The translations under genes were made by a program, and so were the position numbers. Positions 50,901-60,465 of a stretch of DNA of 64,000 nucleotides are shown in pieces; positions within the stretch are counted from its first letter, which is position 1; each line of letters begins with the position of its first letter. The DNA comes from Thermanaerosceptrum fracticalcis (GTDB lineage Bacteria; Bacillota; Peptococcia; DRI-13), in NCBI RefSeq assembly GCF_000746025.2, contig NZ_CP045798.1, positions 1,102,501 to 1,166,500 on the forward strand, in the 5' to 3' direction. A model generated the notes under the pieces. That model saw nothing but the letters and a program-made list of their open reading frames with translations. It ran no database searches and was not told where the DNA came from.

Positions 50901-51953
50901 TCACCACCCTATCGTCTTGTAGAGATAAACACCGATTCCTGTAATGAAGATATTGGCTAAGGATAAAGGAACCAGGAACTTCCAGCCAAAATGCATTAAA
51001 TGGTCCACCCTGACCCTTGGGAATGTCCAGCGCATCCACATAAAGAAGAAAATCATGATGGAAGTCTTAATAAAGAACCAGAACCAGCCCGGTAAAACAG
51101 GCCCATGCCAGCCTCCCAAAAACATGGTGGTAGCGATGGCGGAAACCAGGACCAGGTTAGCGTATTCGGCCAGGAAAAAGAGGGCCCACTTCATGCCGGT
51201 ATATTCAGTAAACACACCGGCCACCAGTTCCGATTCCCCTTCCGGAATATCAAAGGGTGCCCGGTTACATTCGGCCGTAGCGGCAATGACATAAATGAGA
51301 AACGCCACAGGCTGTAAAAGGACAAACCATACTTTACTCTGGGCTTCTACAATGGCTGACATCTGCAGGGACCCCACAATCATGACCACACCCAAGAGGG
51401 AAAAGACCATGGGTACTTCATAACTTACCATTTGAGCGACTGCTCTCATACCACCTAATAAGGAGTATTTATTGTTAGAACTCCAACCGGCCATCAAAAA
51501 GGGAATGGTGGCCAGGGACGAGACAGCAATCAAGTAAAAAATACCTATGTTGACATCGGTAGCAATCATACCCTTACCGAAAGGAATAACAGCAAAGGCC
51601 AGGATAGTCGGTACCAGGACCAGAACCGGTGCTAACATGAAGACCTTTCTATCCGCACAGGCGGGGATAATATCCTCCTTGGTTAAGAGTTTAATGGTAT
51701 CGGCTACTGTTTGCAGGCTTCCCCAGGGCCCTACACGGTTGGGACCTGGTCTTAATTGAATAAAGCCGGCGATTTTTCTTTCCACCAAAACCAGCACTAA
51801 GGCCGCTGTCATCATCACACCCAAAATACCTGCCAGGTAAAGGATGACCATAGCCAGGTTCACCCAGATATCCCCCAGGCCTAATCCAGTCAGGGTAGTG
51901 CGAACCAAAGCGGCTATTTTGACAAACAAGTTGTCCAGTACACTCATTATCAT
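50901..51953 (-). CDS. nuoH: NADH-quinone oxidoreductase subunit H
   Basis: 350 residues and eight membrane helices. [25 protein letters not shown] and [25 protein letters not shown] (in parts) form the quinone-site loops. It connects the peripheral arm to the membrane arm. Confidence 0.97.
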   Translation of the reverse strand: MIMSVLDNLFVKIAALVRTTLTGLGLGDIWVNLAMVILYLAGILGVMMTAALVLVLVERKIAGFIQLRPGPNRVGPWGSLQTVADTIKLLTKEDIIPACADRKVFMLAPVLVLVPTILAFAVIPFGKGMIATDVNIGIFYLIAVSSLATIPFLMAGWSSNNKYSLLGGMRAVAQMVSYEVPMVFSLLGVVMIVGSLQMSAIVEAQSKVWFVLLQPVAFLIYVIAATAECNRAPFDIPEGESELVAGVFTEYTGMKWALFFLAEYANLVLVSAIATTMFLGGWHGPVLPGWFWFFIKTSIMIFFFMWMRWTFPRVRVDHLMHFGWKFLVPLSLANIFITGIGVYLYKTIGW

Positions 51954-51984
51954 TCTCCCCTATACGTGGATTTTGTGTAAAATC

Positions 51985-53079
51985 CTAACCATCCACTTCG
52001 CCTAAAACGATATCAAGACTTGCTAAGATGGCTATCACGTCGGCAACTTTCCAGCCCTTAATGATTTCTTCCAAAACCCCCAGGTTTACGAAAGAAGGTC
52101 TTCTAATGTGTAAACGATATGGTTTAGGAGAGCCGTCACTCACAATATAGAAGCCAAGTTCTCCCTTGGGATTTTCAATGGAATGGTAAACTTCTCCAGC
52201 GGGTGGCTTGATTAATTTCGGTACTTTACCCAGCACAGGACCCTCAGGCAAATCTTTGATGGCCTGGCGAATGATTTTAACACTCTCTTCCATCTCAATC
52301 ATCCTGACCATGTAACGGTCAAAGGTATCACCAGATTCAAAGACAGGAACATTAAAATTGAAGCGGTCGTAAATCCCGTAAGGATGGGCTTTGCGCACAT
52401 CATAGCATACACCAGAAGCCCTTACATTCGGCCCGGACAGCCCGTAAGACATGGCCATTTCTTTCGTAATCACACCAACGCCCTTGGTACGGGCCAGGAA
52501 GATTTCATTGCCTGTAACAAGCTGATGATATTCCTCAAGGGCCGTACGCATATAATCCAAGAACTCCTGTAGTTTGGGCAGGAATTCCTCGGGAATATCA
52601 TGGGATAACCCGCCTATACGCATATAGTTATAGGTTAGGCGTCCCCCACAGGTCATACTGAATAAGTCTAATATTTTTTCCCTGTGGATAAAGGGATAAA
52701 ATACAGCCGTTACTGCCCCCAGGTCCATGACAAAGGTTCCAACCCCTACCATGTGGCTGGCAATCCGCTGCAGTTCCGCAAAAATCACCCGGAGATATTC
52801 TGCACGCTCCGGCACCTCTATGCCCATCAGTTTTTCCACTGTTTGTACATAAGCCAGGTTATTGCTCATGGAAGCAAGATAATCCAGGCGGTCTGTATAG
52901 GGAATAAACTGGGGATAGGTCCGGCTCTCGGCCAGTTTTTCCAAACCACGGTGAAGATATCCCAACACTGAAGTCCCACCTGTAGCCACTTCGCCGTCTA
53001 AGTGAATGACGAGGCGAAATACTCCGTGGGTACTGGGGTGCTGGGGACCCAAATTGACGGTGATTTCCTGTGTCCTCAC
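51985..53079 (-). CDS. nuoD: NADH-quinone oxidoreductase subunit D
   Basis: 364 residues, slightly shorter than the usual 370-400. [17 protein letters not shown] and [18 protein letters not shown] (quinone-site His and Tyr region) are present. It is related to the [NiFe]-hydrogenase large subunit but without the nickel cysteines. Separate from nuoC, 35 bases apart. Confidence 0.96.
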   Translation of the reverse strand: MRTQEITVNLGPQHPSTHGVFRLVIHLDGEVATGGTSVLGYLHRGLEKLAESRTYPQFIPYTDRLDYLASMSNNLAYVQTVEKLMGIEVPERAEYLRVIFAELQRIASHMVGVGTFVMDLGAVTAVFYPFIHREKILDLFSMTCGGRLTYNYMRIGGLSHDIPEEFLPKLQEFLDYMRTALEEYHQLVTGNEIFLARTKGVGVITKEMAMSYGLSGPNVRASGVCYDVRKAHPYGIYDRFNFNVPVFESGDTFDRYMVRMIEMEESVKIIRQAIKDLPEGPVLGKVPKLIKPPAGEVYHSIENPKGELGFYIVSDGSPKPYRLHIRRPSFVNLGVLEEIIKGWKVADVIAILASLDIVLGEVDG

Positions 53080-53114
53080 TAGCTCTCCACCCCTATTTAT
53101 TATGATTCGTTACC

Positions 53115-53525
53115 TTATCCAACGAAGTCTTTGCGCAGGGGATACCCCATAAAAGAATCATCCAGGAGAATGCGTTTAAGGTTGGGGTGCCCTGTAAACT
53201 TAATGCCAAACATGTCATAGACTTCTCTTTCCAACCAATCGGCAGAATCCCAAAGCCCCGTCATGGAAGGGACCACGGGTTTATCTTTGGCCACATTCAC
53301 TTTTACGGTAAGCTTATCGGGCTTTTCGTAGGATCGTACTTGATAAACAACCGTAAAGTGTTGGGGCCAGTCAACTGCAGTCACATCATGCAAATAGGCA
53401 AAACCGTTTTCTTTTAAAAAGTCCATAAGTTTTGCCAATTGCTCGGGGGATACCTGAAGATGACCTTCCTGTATCTCTAACTCGGGGAAACTGTCTTTGA
53501 TTAAAGCGTGAATGTTATTTTCCAT
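53115..53525 (-). CDS. nuoC: NADH-quinone oxidoreductase subunit C
   Basis: 136 residues, at the short end for Nuo[21 protein letters not shown] and the hallmark [27 protein letters not shown] (in parts) are clear. It overlaps nuoB by 11 bases. Confidence 0.95.
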   Translation of the reverse strand: MENNIHALIKDSFPELEIQEGHLQVSPEQLAKLMDFLKENGFAYLHDVTAVDWPQHFTVVYQVRSYEKPDKLTVKVNVAKDKPVVPSMTGLWDSADWLEREVYDMFGIKFTGHPNLKRILLDDSFMGYPLRKDFVG

Positions 53526-54036
53526 ACTTCTTTAACCTCACCTTTGTGGGATTGTTAATTTTCTCCTTAAGCTGAAGCATACCGTAAATTAAAGCTTCAG
53601 GCCGTGGAGGACAGCCAGGAATATAAACATCCACCGGCAAAATCTCGTCTGCACCAGGCACAACAGCATAGGAGTCGGCAAAAGGTCCTCCGCCAATGGC
53701 ACAGTTTCCCATGGCGATAACCCATTTAGGTTCTGGCATCTGGTCATAAATTCTTCTAACGGCAGGCGCCATTTTTTTCGTGATGGTTCCAGCCACAATC
53801 ATGACATCGGCCTGTCTGGGGGAGGGCCGGAACACTTCATAACCGAAACGGGATAAATCATAACGGCTTTGTGTGGAACAGATCATTTCGATGGCACAAC
53901 AGGCTAAGCCAAAGGATACTGGCCACAAGGAATTGCCCCGGGCCCAGTTCAGGACGGTATCCAGGGAGGTTAAGAGGATATTTTTCTTAACCATTTCCTC
54001 AATTTCTTTTTGTTCTTTTTCTTGATCTACTGCCAT
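53515..54036 (-). CDS. nuoB: NADH-quinone oxidoreductase subunit B (N2 cluster)
   Basis: 173 residues. [20 protein letters not shown] (adjacent cysteines), [11 protein letters not shown] and [17 protein letters not shown] give the four ligands of cluster N2, which passes electrons to the quinone. It overlaps nuoA by 10 bases. Confidence 0.97.
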   Translation of the reverse strand: MAVDQEKEQKEIEEMVKKNILLTSLDTVLNWARGNSLWPVSFGLACCAIEMICSTQSRYDLSRFGYEVFRPSPRQADVMIVAGTITKKMAPAVRRIYDQMPEPKWVIAMGNCAIGGGPFADSYAVVPGADEILPVDVYIPGCPPRPEALIYGMLQLKEKINNPTKVRLKKYGK

Positions 54037-54383
54037 TCAAACGCTCCCTCCTTCCAGGCATACCAGAAGCCTACCACAAGTATGGCAAGAAAAATAAACA
54101 TTTCTACAAAAGCGAAGAAACCTAATTTTTGGAACGTTACTGCCCAGGGATACAGGAAAATTGTTTCTACGTCGAAGACGAGAAAAACAAGGGCGTACAG
54201 GAAATAATTGATTTTAAACTGTACCCAGGTTTCACCAATGGTCTCCATACCACACTCATATGTTTCTAATTTTACCTGGTGCGGCTTCTTGGGACGTAAT
54301 AACCAGTTGGTAGCTAAGGCTGCAAAACCGAAAATAATACCGAAAATGAAGAACAATCCTATGGCCCCGTATTGCTGAAGCAT
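54027..54383 (-). CDS. nuoA: NADH-quinone oxidoreductase subunit A
   Basis: 118 residues and three membrane helices. [44 protein letters not shown], read in parts, is the NuoA signature. First gene of the 11-gene operon; GGAAAGGAGG lies before its ATG. Confidence 0.96.
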   Translation of the reverse strand: MLQQYGAIGLFFIFGIIFGFAALATNWLLRPKKPHQVKLETYECGMETIGETWVQFKINYFLYALVFLVFDVETIFLYPWAVTFQKLGFFAFVEMFIFLAILVVGFWYAWKEGAFEWQ

Positions 54384-54710
54384 TATATTACCTCCTTTCC
54401 CCTGTTATTTTTAACCCCAAACACTCTCGTGACTAGGGGTAAAGAGCTGTAGTGCGTGAAGTTTTTCACACAAGGATCAAACATATTTAATTTTCGCGAA
54501 AGAATAGCTCCTTTCCTCTTCCTTCTCTATAATAACCCATTATTCTTTCTTATCAAGATAAAATCAAATATTTTATACATATTAAATAACCTCAATATAA
54601 AATCCCCTCTTATGTTTTCTATCTTGAACCATAGTTTATAAATGCCCATCCGAAAACAACTCGATATTACTGCAAAAATTCCTTTCCTAAAGGATATTTT
54701 TCTGTTTTAA
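54384..54710. promoter_or_regulatory. nuo operon leader and promoter region
   Basis: 327 bases between nuoA and rnhB. On the minus strand TTGATA (54551-54556) and TATTAT (54529-54534) are 16 bases apart, giving a leader of about 140 bases. Within that leader, near 54455-54475, GTGTGAAAAACTTCACGC folds into a small hairpin. The rest is very AT-rich. No ORF is supported. Confidence 0.5.
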
Positions 54711-55499
54711 TCATCTATTATTATAACTTTTCATTATCTTTTGCATAAAACTTTGCCGGTGAATTTCACAGGGGCCATAACGCCTGATAGCTTCCACATG
54801 ACGGGGTGTAGCATATCCTTTATGCTCTTTGAATCCATATTGCGGGTATATTTGATCAAGTACATCCATCACCCTGTCGCGGTATGTCTTGGCAATTATA
54901 GAAGCTGCTGCGATAGCAGCGCATTTACAGTCTCCCTGAACAATACCTTCCTGGGGTATATTAAGAGGAAGCTTTAATGCATCAATGATCAGGTAATCAG
55001 GCTGGATTTTCAAAGACTGTACAGCCTTAACCATAGCTTTTATAGTGGCTTGATAAATATTAATACGATCAATCTCCTGATGATCACAGATGCCAATGCT
55101 CCAGGCTATACATTGTTCTTTGATTAACTCTGCCAATTTGGAACGCGCATCCAAGGTCAATTGTTTGGAATCATTAAGGCCGGGAAGACTGCAGCCGGAA
55201 GGTAAAACAACACAGGCAGCCACCACAGGCCCGGCCAGGGGACCGCGTCCCGCTTCATCAAGCCCGGCTATATGTGTATAGCCATTTTTTCGTAAGTCTG
55301 TTTCCTTTTCCCAAAGTATACTCAGGCGTTCTTCTTCCGCTATCTGTGAAGCTAACTCTTTTTGATAACGTCTAAGCAGAGTCTGGACGCCTTTACGCGC
55401 ATCCTGCTGAAACCGCGCCATTATTAGGGGCAAGGCCTCCCGGGGAGCAGTAGACAACATTTTCCTAATTTCTTCTATGGTCAAACGCCTAAGTTCCAT
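54711..55499 (-). CDS. rnhB: ribonuclease HII
   Basis: 262 residues. It removes RNA from RNA-DNA hybrids. The acidic catalytic set begins in IAGLDEAGRGPLAGPVVAA, with Asp in YLIIDALKLPL; the N-terminal 65-residue helical extension is typical of Firmicute RNase HII. ATG 55499 follows GGAG by 6 bases; ATG 55514 is in frame but unsupported. Confidence 0.95.
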   Translation of the reverse strand: MELRRLTIEEIRKMLSTAPREALPLIMARFQQDARKGVQTLLRRYQKELASQIAEEERLSILWEKETDLRKNGYTHIAGLDEAGRGPLAGPVVAACVVLPSGCSLPGLNDSKQLTLDARSKLAELIKEQCIAWSIGICDHQEIDRINIYQATIKAMVKAVQSLKIQPDYLIIDALKLPLNIPQEGIVQGDCKCAAIAAASIIAKTYRDRVMDVLDQIYPQYGFKEHKGYATPRHVEAIRRYGPCEIHRQSFMQKIMKSYNNR

Positions 55500-55582
55500 A
55501 ATCTCTCCACTCATATAGTCATATTATAGTATAAATTATACAATTTATAAATATTATTATATATAGAAATTTATTTTTTATT

Positions 55583-56437
55583 CTATTTTTGTGGTTCTTG
55601 ATCCAAGGTAACCTGCCCCAATTTGCCGGCACGAAATTCATCCAGCAGCATAATGGCGCCCTTTTCCAGGTCGGGAACACCCCCCGGCCGCAGGAAACCC
55701 CTTCTTTTACAGATATCTGTTAACATGAGAAAGACGTCCTCATTTTCCGTAATCTTATAGCGGGTCTCAACCCGTCCCGGTGCATGCAGACGGAACCAGT
55801 TTAAAAGCTCGAGACTGAGTTCCACCGGGTCGTAAGCATTTTCACTGATCGCTCCGGTAGCCGCCAGTTTGAACCCTACCTGGGGGTCTTCAAATTTGGG
55901 CCATAAAATCCCCGGCGTATCTAAGAGTTCCAAATCCTTTTCCAGGCGAATCCACTGTTTCCCCCGGGTAACACCGGGCCGGTCAGCAGTTTCAGCAGCA
56001 CCTTTTCCCACCAGGAAATTGATGAGGGTAGACTTACCCACATTGGGTATGCCAACAATCATCATACGGATGGTTTTGTTGATGATCCCTTTGTTCTTAC
56101 GTTTTTCCAAAAGGTTTTGGGCCTGGCTTTGAATTGCCTCCAATAATTGTTTTTTAGCACTGCGGGAAGCCCCTTGGAGGGCATTAAAAGGCAGCACGAC
56201 CAGTCCCTGGTCACTGTAATACTGAGTCCACAGGCGGGTTAATTGCTCATCTGCTAAATCCGCTTTGTTTAATAACATCACCCGGGGCTTATCACCAACA
56301 ATCTCATCAATTAAGGGATTCCGGCTGCTTAAAGGCAGTCTGGCATCTACTATCTCTATCACTACATCAACTAATTTGAGATTTTCCGTAATGAGCCTTC
56401 TCGTTTTGGCCATATGACCAGGAAACCATTGAATCAC
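55583..56437 (-). CDS. rbgA: ribosome biogenesis GTPase RbgA (YlqF)
   Basis: 284 residues. It is a circularly permuted GTPase: G4 LLNKADLAD comes before G1 [12 protein letters not shown] and G3 DTPGI. The N-terminal IQWFPGHMAKTRR is diagnostic. It acts in late 50S assembly. Order rplS-lepB-rbgA-rnhB as in other Firmicutes. Confidence 0.97.
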   Translation of the reverse strand: MIQWFPGHMAKTRRLITENLKLVDVVIEIVDARLPLSSRNPLIDEIVGDKPRVMLLNKADLADEQLTRLWTQYYSDQGLVVLPFNALQGASRSAKKQLLEAIQSQAQNLLEKRKNKGIINKTIRMMIVGIPNVGKSTLINFLVGKGAAETADRPGVTRGKQWIRLEKDLELLDTPGILWPKFEDPQVGFKLAATGAISENAYDPVELSLELLNWFRLHAPGRVETRYKITENEDVFLMLTDICKRRGFLRPGGVPDLEKGAIMLLDEFRAGKLGQVTLDQEPQK

Positions 56438-56449
56438 GCATGCGCCTCC

Positions 56450-56998
56450 TTAGTAAATTTTCCCTACCCTGGAGAGGGGCCAATAGCGGTACTGGGCTTT
56501 CCCCACCACCAGCCGCGCAGGAACATAACCCCAGGAGCGGCTGTCTTCACTGCTGTCTCTGTTATCCCCTAAAACAAAATAATGGCCGTCCGGGACCACC
56601 ACAGGCCCAAAATCCTGATATTTTTCGTTGTTAATATAAGGTTCGTCTAATAATTTACCGTTTATGTAAACTTGATTATTCCTGATACTAATAATTTCGC
56701 CACCCATACCAATGACGCGCTTAACCAGATGCTTGGACGTGTCTTTAGGGAAACGAAAGACAATAATGTCACCGCGTTGGGGTTCTTCGTACCAATAGCT
56801 GAATTTGGTCACGATGATCCGATCGTTAATTAACAATATTGGTTCCATGGAACGGGACGGTATCCAGAATAATTGCACAATAAATGTTTTGATAATAACC
56901 ACCAGGAAAAGAGCAACAAGCAAGGACTGCAACAGTTCCCGCAAGGTAAAGGCACCTTGATTTGTTTTATTCTCCCTTTCCACCGCTTTCACCTTCAT
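56450..56998 (-). CDS. lepB: signal peptidase I
   Basis: 182 residues. One N-terminal membrane helix (LLQSLLVALFLVVIIKTFIVQLF in part), catalytic Ser in WIPSRSMEPIL and Lys in HLVKRVIGMGGE, then GDNRDSSEDSRSWG. It cleaves Sec and Tat signal peptides on the outer face of the membrane. Confidence 0.96.
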   Translation of the reverse strand: MKVKAVERENKTNQGAFTLRELLQSLLVALFLVVIIKTFIVQLFWIPSRSMEPILLINDRIIVTKFSYWYEEPQRGDIIVFRFPKDTSKHLVKRVIGMGGEIISIRNNQVYINGKLLDEPYINNEKYQDFGPVVVPDGHYFVLGDNRDSSEDSRSWGYVPARLVVGKAQYRYWPLSRVGKIY

Positions 56999-57053
56999 AT
57001 CCTCCTAAGAATAGGTTAAAAGGGACTGACAGCTCAGTCCCTTCATAACGTCA

Positions 57054-57395
57054 TTATTCTCTTTCTTTAATTCTGGCGGCTTTGCCTCTTAGTTCACGGA
57101 GGTAGTAAAGTTTTGCCCTGCGCACACGACCTTTACGGATAACCTCTATCTTCTCAAGTCTGGGTGAATGTACAGGGAAGCAGCGCTCTACACCAACACC
57201 GTAGGATACACGGCGTACAGTAAATGTTTCATTCAAACCGCTGCCTCTTCTTTTGATAACTACTCCTTCAAAGGCCTGAATCCTTTCACGGTTTCCTTCC
57301 ACAACCTTTACGTTAACGCGTACGGTATCACCGGGGCGGAACTCAGGAATATCTTGACGCATTTGCTCTTTTTCCACAGCTTTTACTAAGTCCAT
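57054..57395 (-). CDS. rplS: 50S ribosomal protein L19
   Basis: 113 residues. [35 protein letters not shown], read in parts, and [18 protein letters not shown] are the L19 signatures. It has its own promoter and a conserved-looking leader (57396-57521). Confidence 0.98.
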   Translation of the reverse strand: MDLVKAVEKEQMRQDIPEFRPGDTVRVNVKVVEGNRERIQAFEGVVIKRRGSGLNETFTVRRVSYGVGVERCFPVHSPRLEKIEVIRKGRVRRAKLYYLRELRGKAARIKERE

Positions 57396-57521
57396 ACTCT
57401 ATACCTCCTTCCCGCGTAGACGTTCATATCTTGCCCCTTTGTCAAGACAGCGGACCGTCCTGATAGCCATTACGGCAGGTAACCGTCAAGTATTATACCA
57501 TAAAGTTAAATTGGAAAACAA
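57396..57521 (-). promoter_or_regulatory. promoter and probable L19 leader RNA
   Basis: On the minus strand TTGTTT (57516-57521) and TATAAT (57492-57497) are 18 bases apart. The 90-base leader has pairing arms (TTACCTGCCG with CGGCAGG-like segments, GGACGGTCCGCTGTC, then CTTGACAAAGGGGCAAG as a hairpin). Position and word content resemble the Firmicute L19 autoregulatory leader (Rfam L19_leader); I could not run a covariance search. Confidence 0.6.
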
Positions 57522-57522
57522 C

Positions 57523-58098
57523 TTATTTCCACCATTTTTCGCCTAAAATCCTATCCAAAATGATGGCTACCGCGCTGCGTACGGAGAGATGATTATAATT
57601 ACCCTTCCCGTAGATGGGTTCCAGTACATAATCGGCACTTTCCATGACTTCTCCAATCATTCCCCAGCCGGTACCAAAAAGAAAGAAAAAATTATTCTCT
57701 TCATCCCTCTCGATAATTTCCCTTAGAGCCCGGTAACCAATGGTCCGGGGGTAAACCCGGGCATCTGTAACTACAGTGTAGACCGGTCCGCTAAACTGTT
57801 CCTGGATTTTTGCCCTGGCCCTTTCAATGGAATCGATAAGTTCCACGCTATTTAAGGCTTCTTTCCGGTCCGGATTGTACTGGGCCCCATATCCTTTCTG
57901 CCAGTAGTCGATAATTTCCTGGACAAGTTTATGCTGTGTAGGCAGGGGATGAATAATATAATATTTCTCCAGATTATAAGTGGTTACACAGCGGGCAATA
58001 TCATGAATATCGAGATTGGTCACAGAAGTAGCCACTGTTTCCAGATGCTTATTGTAAACAGGATAGTGAACAAGCCCTAAAAAAAATCGATTAGCCAT
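57523..58098 (-). CDS. SPOUT-type RNA methyltransferase (PF09936-like)
   Basis: 191 residues. FFLGLVHYPVYNKHLETVATSVTNLDIHDIAR, read in parts, and a C-terminal FLFGTGWGMIGEVMESADYVLEPIYGKGNYNHLSVRSA (in parts) give the alpha/beta-knot SAM site. It belongs to the family annotated as 'RNA methyltransferase' found next to trmD in Clostridia. RNA target unknown. ATG 58098 overlaps the trmD stop region by 8 bases; GGAGAAAGGA lies upstream. Confidence 0.85.
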   Translation of the reverse strand: MANRFFLGLVHYPVYNKHLETVATSVTNLDIHDIARCVTTYNLEKYYIIHPLPTQHKLVQEIIDYWQKGYGAQYNPDRKEALNSVELIDSIERARAKIQEQFSGPVYTVVTDARVYPRTIGYRALREIIERDEENNFFFLFGTGWGMIGEVMESADYVLEPIYGKGNYNHLSVRSAVAIILDRILGEKWWK

Positions 58099-58840
58099 TG
58101 GTTCCTTTCTCCTCATTGGCTATCTCTGCCAAAAGTTTTAGGTCTTCTTTCGTAAGATTTACCTTCTCCAGTAGTTCCGGGCGGCGCTCTAAGGTTCGTC
58201 TCAGGGACTCTTTGCGCCGCCACAGGCGAATTTTTTCATGATTTCCGGAGAGGAGTACATCCGGCACATTCATCCCTCTAAAAGAGCGGGGCCGCGTATA
58301 GTGAGGATATTCCAACAACCCATCGTAAAAAGAATCAGAAACAACGGATTCACTTTCACCCAACACGCCGGGAATTAAACGGCTGACGGCATCAATAATC
58401 ACCATGGCGGGAAGCTCTCCCCCCGTGAGCACATAGTCCCCAATAGAGATTTCTTTATGGGCCAGGGCCCGAACCCTTTCGTCAAAACCTTCATAGTGGC
58501 CGCAGATAAAGACTAAGCTTTGCTCTTTGGCTAACTCCTTGGCCAGTTCCTGGTTAAACTGTACACCCTGGGGTGACATGAGAAGAATTTGGCCCGGATA
58601 TGTGACGAGATCACCGAGTTTATCCTCCAAAGCCAGGTAAATAGGATCCGGCTTTAAGACCATACCGGCCCCTCCCCCAAAAGGAGCATCATCAACATTT
58701 TTATGTTTACTGGGCGAATAGGGGCGAAAATCAATGAGCTCGATGTTTAATATCTTTTTCTCCCGGGCCTTTTTCAGGATGCTGGTATTTAACGGTCCCT
58801 CAAACATCTCGGGAAATATGGTAAAAACATAAATATTCAT
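58091..58840 (-). CDS. trmD: tRNA (guanine-N1)-methyltransferase
   Basis: 249 residues. It methylates G37 of tRNAs with CCN and CUN anticodon sets. FTIFPEMFEGPLNTSIL, DDAPFGGGAGMVLKPDP, ICGHYEGFDERV and SIGDYVLTGGELPA are the knot motifs. Order rimM-trmD-(SPOUT)-rplS. Confidence 0.98.
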   Translation of the reverse strand: MNIYVFTIFPEMFEGPLNTSILKKAREKKILNIELIDFRPYSPSKHKNVDDAPFGGGAGMVLKPDPIYLALEDKLGDLVTYPGQILLMSPQGVQFNQELAKELAKEQSLVFICGHYEGFDERVRALAHKEISIGDYVLTGGELPAMVIIDAVSRLIPGVLGESESVVSDSFYDGLLEYPHYTRPRSFRGMNVPDVLLSGNHEKIRLWRRKESLRRTLERRPELLEKVNLTKEDLKLLAEIANEEKGTNG

Positions 58841-58849
58841 GCTCTCTCA

Positions 58850-59350
58850 CTACTCCAACAGTCCCGGCGGTATCTGTACCTCCATTTTACCGGAATCCAG
58901 GTCTATTTTCTTAATAACCTCTTTTAGAGCCGGTAAATAGATAGGTTTCTGCCGCTCCTTCTTCACCACATACACATCATTGCTGCCCGTCTCTAATATT
59001 TCTTCAACCTTACCAAGGTAATACTCACCTTCATAAACCTCCAGCCCCACGATTTGAAAATGATAATAATGTCCCGGCGGCAAAGGTCTAAGTTCTCCTG
59101 CGGGGAGTTCCAGGTACAGCCCTTTCATTTTTTCTCCTTCATTCATATCGGGGATTTCCCGGAGGGCGATAATCACCACATTTTGGTGAAGGCGCACACT
59201 ATGAACGTGATATTCCATATACTCATCGTTTCTCTTAATATAAACATGCTCTAGTTCATAAAAACGCTGGGGGTCATCACTTAAAGGATAAACCTTTAAT
59301 TCACCTCTATGCCCGTGGGTATTGACGATTTGTCCAATTTTTATGTACAT
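58850..59350 (-). CDS. rimM: ribosome maturation factor RimM
   Basis: 166 residues. N-terminal IGQIVNTHGHRGELKVYPLSDDPQRF (in parts) and a C-terminal PRC-barrel with LPALKEVIKKIDLDSGKMEVQIP. It assists 30S head assembly. It lies 10 bases before trmD. Confidence 0.96.
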   Translation of the reverse strand: MYIKIGQIVNTHGHRGELKVYPLSDDPQRFYELEHVYIKRNDEYMEYHVHSVRLHQNVVIIALREIPDMNEGEKMKGLYLELPAGELRPLPPGHYYHFQIVGLEVYEGEYYLGKVEEILETGSNDVYVVKKERQKPIYLPALKEVIKKIDLDSGKMEVQIPPGLLE

Positions 59351-59363
59351 CCCGCAATCACCT

Positions 59364-59768
59364 TTATCTTATATTGACAACCACACCATCTTTAATCACA
59401 ATCTCTTTGTCCAAAACCCCGTCCCAACTGTCACCCAGTTTGATCTCCACCGGCCCCTCCACTTCACCTTGCAAAACTTCTTGACCTTCCTCCAGAACAT
59501 TGATTTTTTTAAGCTGTTCTAAAAGTGTAGCCTTACCTTCTTCTCGTTTCTTCTTTTCCCACTCGAACTGTTCCCTGACGGCCTGTACCTGTGGTGACGC
59601 TTTAAGGGTTAACTCGGTAAGAGCTTTTTTGTTGCGCTGTTCCAGGAAACTTAACTCCATCTCCATCTTTTTTATTCCTTCCTGGATCTGCTGTACCAGT
59701 TCCTGTTTTAACCTTTCCGTGACAATAGCTTTAACTTTTATCCTGCGAATTATTGTTATTTTATCCAT
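59364..59768 (-). CDS. ylqD: YlqD-like protein
   Basis: 134 residues. A charged central coiled coil (KQELVQQIQEGIKKMEMELSFLEQR in parts) and a C-terminal small beta domain (GDSWDGVLDKEIVIKDGVVVNI in parts). It matches the YlqD family by position between khpA and rimM and by layout. Function unknown. Confidence 0.8.
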   Translation of the reverse strand: MDKITIIRRIKVKAIVTERLKQELVQQIQEGIKKMEMELSFLEQRNKKALTELTLKASPQVQAVREQFEWEKKKREEGKATLLEQLKKINVLEEGQEVLQGEVEGPVEIKLGDSWDGVLDKEIVIKDGVVVNIR

Positions 59769-59786
59769 ATTTTCCTCCTCAACACA

Positions 59787-59888
59787 TCAGTTTATGAGCT
59801 TACGAGTTAACGAGCAAGGGGGTTCAAAACCGGAGAACCAAGCAATACCTCAAACTCATTAACTCGTGAACTCATTAACTCATAAACT
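59787..59888. repeat. large hairpin of degenerate ACTCATTA words
   Basis: The left arm GTTTATGAGCTTACGAGTT, then AACGAG (59790-59814) pairs with the right arm ACTCATTAACTCGTGAACTC, then ATTAACTCATAAAC. Internally the right arm is a tandem of AACTCATT, AACTCGTG, AACTCATT, AACTCATA. About 35 bases separate the arms. Second word family. It lies in the middle of an otherwise tight ribosomal operon, between ylqD and khpA. Confidence 0.8.
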
Positions 59889-59917
59889 AAGGAAAGAGAG
59901 GCCAGGACGGCCCCCCT

Positions 59918-60151
59918 CTACTCAATGATGTCTACAATAACTTTCTTGTTTTCTTCACGTACCGCAGCTGCCTTAACTACAGTCCGTATAGCTTTAGCGA
60001 TCCGGCCCTGTTTACCAATGACCTTCCCCATATCTGTGGGCGCTACGCGCAGCTCAATGATGACAGCATCACCATCTTCGCGTCTCGTCACAGTTACATC
60101 TTCCGGCCGGTCAACCAGAGCCTGGGCTAATGTTTTTACTAATTCTTCCAT
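59918..60151 (-). CDS. khpA: KH-domain RNA-binding protein KhpA (YlqC)
   Basis: 77 residues. RVAPTDMGKVIGKQGRIAKAIRTVV, read in parts, contains the KH-type GxxG loop (GKQG). A small RNA chaperone-like protein acting with KhpB/Jag in related species. ATG 60151 follows GGGGGTAGGG; the frame extends five codons further. A G/C hairpin (GAGGCC...GGCCCCCCTC region, 59896-59918) follows the stop. Confidence 0.93.
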   Translation of the reverse strand: MEELVKTLAQALVDRPEDVTVTRREDGDAVIIELRVAPTDMGKVIGKQGRIAKAIRTVVKAAAVREENKKVIVDIIE

Positions 60152-60175
60152 ATACCCTACCCCCAAGCATGGGTG

Positions 60176-60433
60176 TTATTCACCCAGCTTATTTAATACA
60201 CCGGCTTTGTTCAGTAATGCTCTAGCAGTTTCGGAAGGCTGCGCACCGGTTTTTAACCACTTAAGTGCTTTTTCCTCATTAATTTCGATGACCGCCGGAT
60301 TCTTGGTGGGATCATAATAACCAATTTCCTCAATAAAGCGCCCGTCGCGAGGAGAGCGGGAATCAGCCACTACCAGGCGATAAAAAGGAGCTTTTTTGGC
60401 GCCCATACGTCTCAGCCTAATTCTTGTTGCCAT
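60176..60433 (-). CDS. rpsP: 30S ribosomal protein S16
   Basis: 85 residues. [39 protein letters not shown], read in parts, is unmistakable. ATG 60433 has AAGGAGGTGAT upstream; the longer frame to 60460 is unsupported. Confidence 0.98.
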   Translation of the reverse strand: MATRIRLRRMGAKKAPFYRLVVADSRSPRDGRFIEEIGYYDPTKNPAVIEINEEKALKWLKTGAQPSETARALLNKAGVLNKLGE

Positions 60434-60465
60434 GAATATCACCTCCTTGATAAAGTTCAAATATT

